Notes under the pieces: model-generated | Seen by the model: the letters and a program-made list of their open reading frames with translations, nothing else | Databases searched by the model: none | Told to the model about the DNA's origin: nothing | Translations under genes and position numbers: made by a program | NCBI GenBank assembly: GCA_014379235.1 | Contig: JACMMD010001261.1 | Coordinates: 1 to 13,975 of the forward strand | Direction: 5' to 3' | Length of the DNA stretch: 13,975 nt | From: Anaerolineae bacterium | GTDB lineage: Bacteria; Chloroflexota; Anaerolineae; Aggregatilineales; Phototrophicaceae | Part shown: positions 12,931 through 13,975 of the stretch, one piece after another | Position numbering within the stretch: position 1 is the first letter of the stretch | Layout: each line of letters opens with the position of its first letter

Positions 12931-13975
12931 TTAGGCATACTTATTTACACGCTGAGTCAACCAATTCAGACGCGAACGCAGTCGCCCGTTGTAGTCATGG
13001 TTTCCTGCCTCTCGCACATGATAACCCGCTAAACGCAGATGTTCTTGGACGATGGCTGCGATCTTGGACACAGACTTCTGATTGATGGCATCAAGCTGCT
13101 GCCAGCGCCGTTCCAGCATAGCCAGATGAATTCTGGCCAAATGATAATAGACGATAGAGCTGCTTTGATCGTATTTCAGCGCGATTTCTTCGAGACAGGC
13201 CCGTGCAATTTCAAGCTGCTTGATGATCTTGTCAGGTGTTTTTGGTGCAATAGAAACTGTTTTCAAGTCATATGAATAATCAGATGATAACCCCTCTACA
13301 AATTTCATGTCTAATCCGGGGTAAGGCTCAGTATCCCGATACAGGACCCATCCCAACGTATCATAGTAGTTTCGTAGATATTGACGGTAGCGCAGAACAG
13401 AGGTTGCATCCTTGTTGGCGCTGGCATAGTCAATCAGGCGTTTCACAATATCGATGGCGATGAGAACCCCGTTGAAATTCGAGGTCTGTAACGAGATCAC
13501 ACGCCGCATGTGTGGAGTTGTTTCATCATAATCAATATGCAGCACCGCACGATTGTAAACGATGTTGTTTATGAGTTGAGCGAATTGTTCGAGAGTACTC
13601 AAAGCCTCTCGCGAAAAGAAATCGAGGATGCGTATCGTGATGTTCCAGCAGATGTCGAGGCGCGGCTCAAACGTCCTATATTCTTTGCCGTTGCACGGAT
13701 GCTGGATGAACAGATTATCTACTTTTACACATTCATTAATCGATTGCAGGTATTTGACCACATGGCCTGTGCTTTCGGTGTCGAGATAGCACATCGCTAG
13801 TGTGATAATGAGCATAAGCGTTTTCTGGCTTTCTGCCGCGCTGTTCGCTTGATTTTTATTGTGACCAAGCAGTGACAGGAGCGGAAGATTTGCCTCACGA
13901 TTTGAAAGCGTAATGTGCTTAAGCTGTTCCCTCAGCCTACTCACGGGTGTAGGTTCTGCCGGGCCGTTAGGAGTA
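12931..13975 (-). CDS. Unrecognised helical protein, C-terminal part (gene runs off the window)
   Basis: The frame stays open to the right edge, so the 5' end is missing and at least 347 residues are visible. A GTG at 13944 could start it, but the open reading continues upstream through a Pro/Gly/Ala stretch that looks like a linker, so I treat the gene as partial. The protein appears almost wholly alpha-helical, with a hydrophobic segment LMLIITLAMCYL about 40-50 residues after the GTG. Later, TPR-like helices such as LEIARACLEEIALKYD and VYYHLARIHLAMLERRW are visible. I recognise no catalytic motif and no family. It is convergent with the GH172 gene, its DNA looks more A+T-rich than the sugar operons, and it probably does not belong to them. 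Confidence 0.6.
   Translation of the reverse strand, partial: TPNGPAEPTPVSRLREQLKHITLSNREANLPLLSLLGHNKNQANSAAESQKTLMLIITLAMCYLDTESTGHVVKYLQSINECVKVDNLFIQHPCNGKEYRTFEPRLDICWNITIRILDFFSREALSTLEQFAQLINNIVYNRAVLHIDYDETTPHMRRVISLQTSNFNGVLIAIDIVKRLIDYASANKDATSVLRYRQYLRNYYDTLGWVLYRDTEPYPGLDMKFVEGLSSDYSYDLKTVSIAPKTPDKIIKQLEIARACLEEIALKYDQSSSIVYYHLARIHLAMLERRWQQLDAINQKSVSKIAAIVQEHLRLAGYHVREAGNHDYNGRLRSRLNWLTQRVNKYA

Overview
The window looks like a carbohydrate-use island of a Chloroflexota bacterium, perhaps Anaerolineae or a relative. This rests on the overall style of the proteins: a Sec-exported family 1 sugar-binding protein, COG2222 SIS isomerases, a DUF5107 protein and a DUF2961/GH172 protein. 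No marker gene is present, so the placement is tentative. There are no rRNA or tRNA genes and no CRISPR array.

Layout. Positions 1-566 hold no intact gene: a strong LacI-operator-like dyad sits at the very start, followed by a hairpin, the 3' end of a dead IS5-family transposase and a candidate promoter. Positions 567-2586 (+) encode a SIS-domain sugar-phosphate isomerase/deaminase and a ROK-family kinase, seven bases apart. Positions 2628-4497 (-) encode a DeoR-type regulator followed by an amidohydrolase. The 267-base gap at 4498-4764 carries divergent promoters. Positions 4765-9090 (+) encode a second SIS protein, a sugar-binding protein and two CUT1 permeases, with no ATPase. Positions 9091-9587 form a decayed intergenic zone with a terminator-like hairpin, a palindromic repeat, an IS200/IS605-type end and a long hairpin just before the next gene. 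Positions 9588-12691 (+) encode a DUF5107-TPR protein and a DUF2961 (GH172) protein joined by an ATGA overlap. Positions 12692-12930 are non-coding with several hairpins. Positions 12931-13975 (-) are the C-terminal part of an unrecognised helical protein that runs off the window.

How the genes may work together (inference): the binding protein and permeases import a glycoside or oligosaccharide. The cytoplasmic GH172 and DUF5107 proteins would trim it. The ROK kinase would phosphorylate the released sugar, and the SIS proteins would isomerise, deaminate or deglycate the sugar phosphate. The amidohydrolase could open a lactone or process a side product. The DeoR regulator probably senses a sugar phosphate and controls the divergent transport operon. 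The substrate is not known. An amino sugar, an Amadori-type fructosamine conjugate or a furanosyl glycan all fit the families present.

The most notable points are a ROK kinase that has lost every zinc-site residue while keeping the surrounding glycines, an uneven pair of SIS paralogs, a GH172 protein without a signal peptide, and two copies of an intergenic palindrome.
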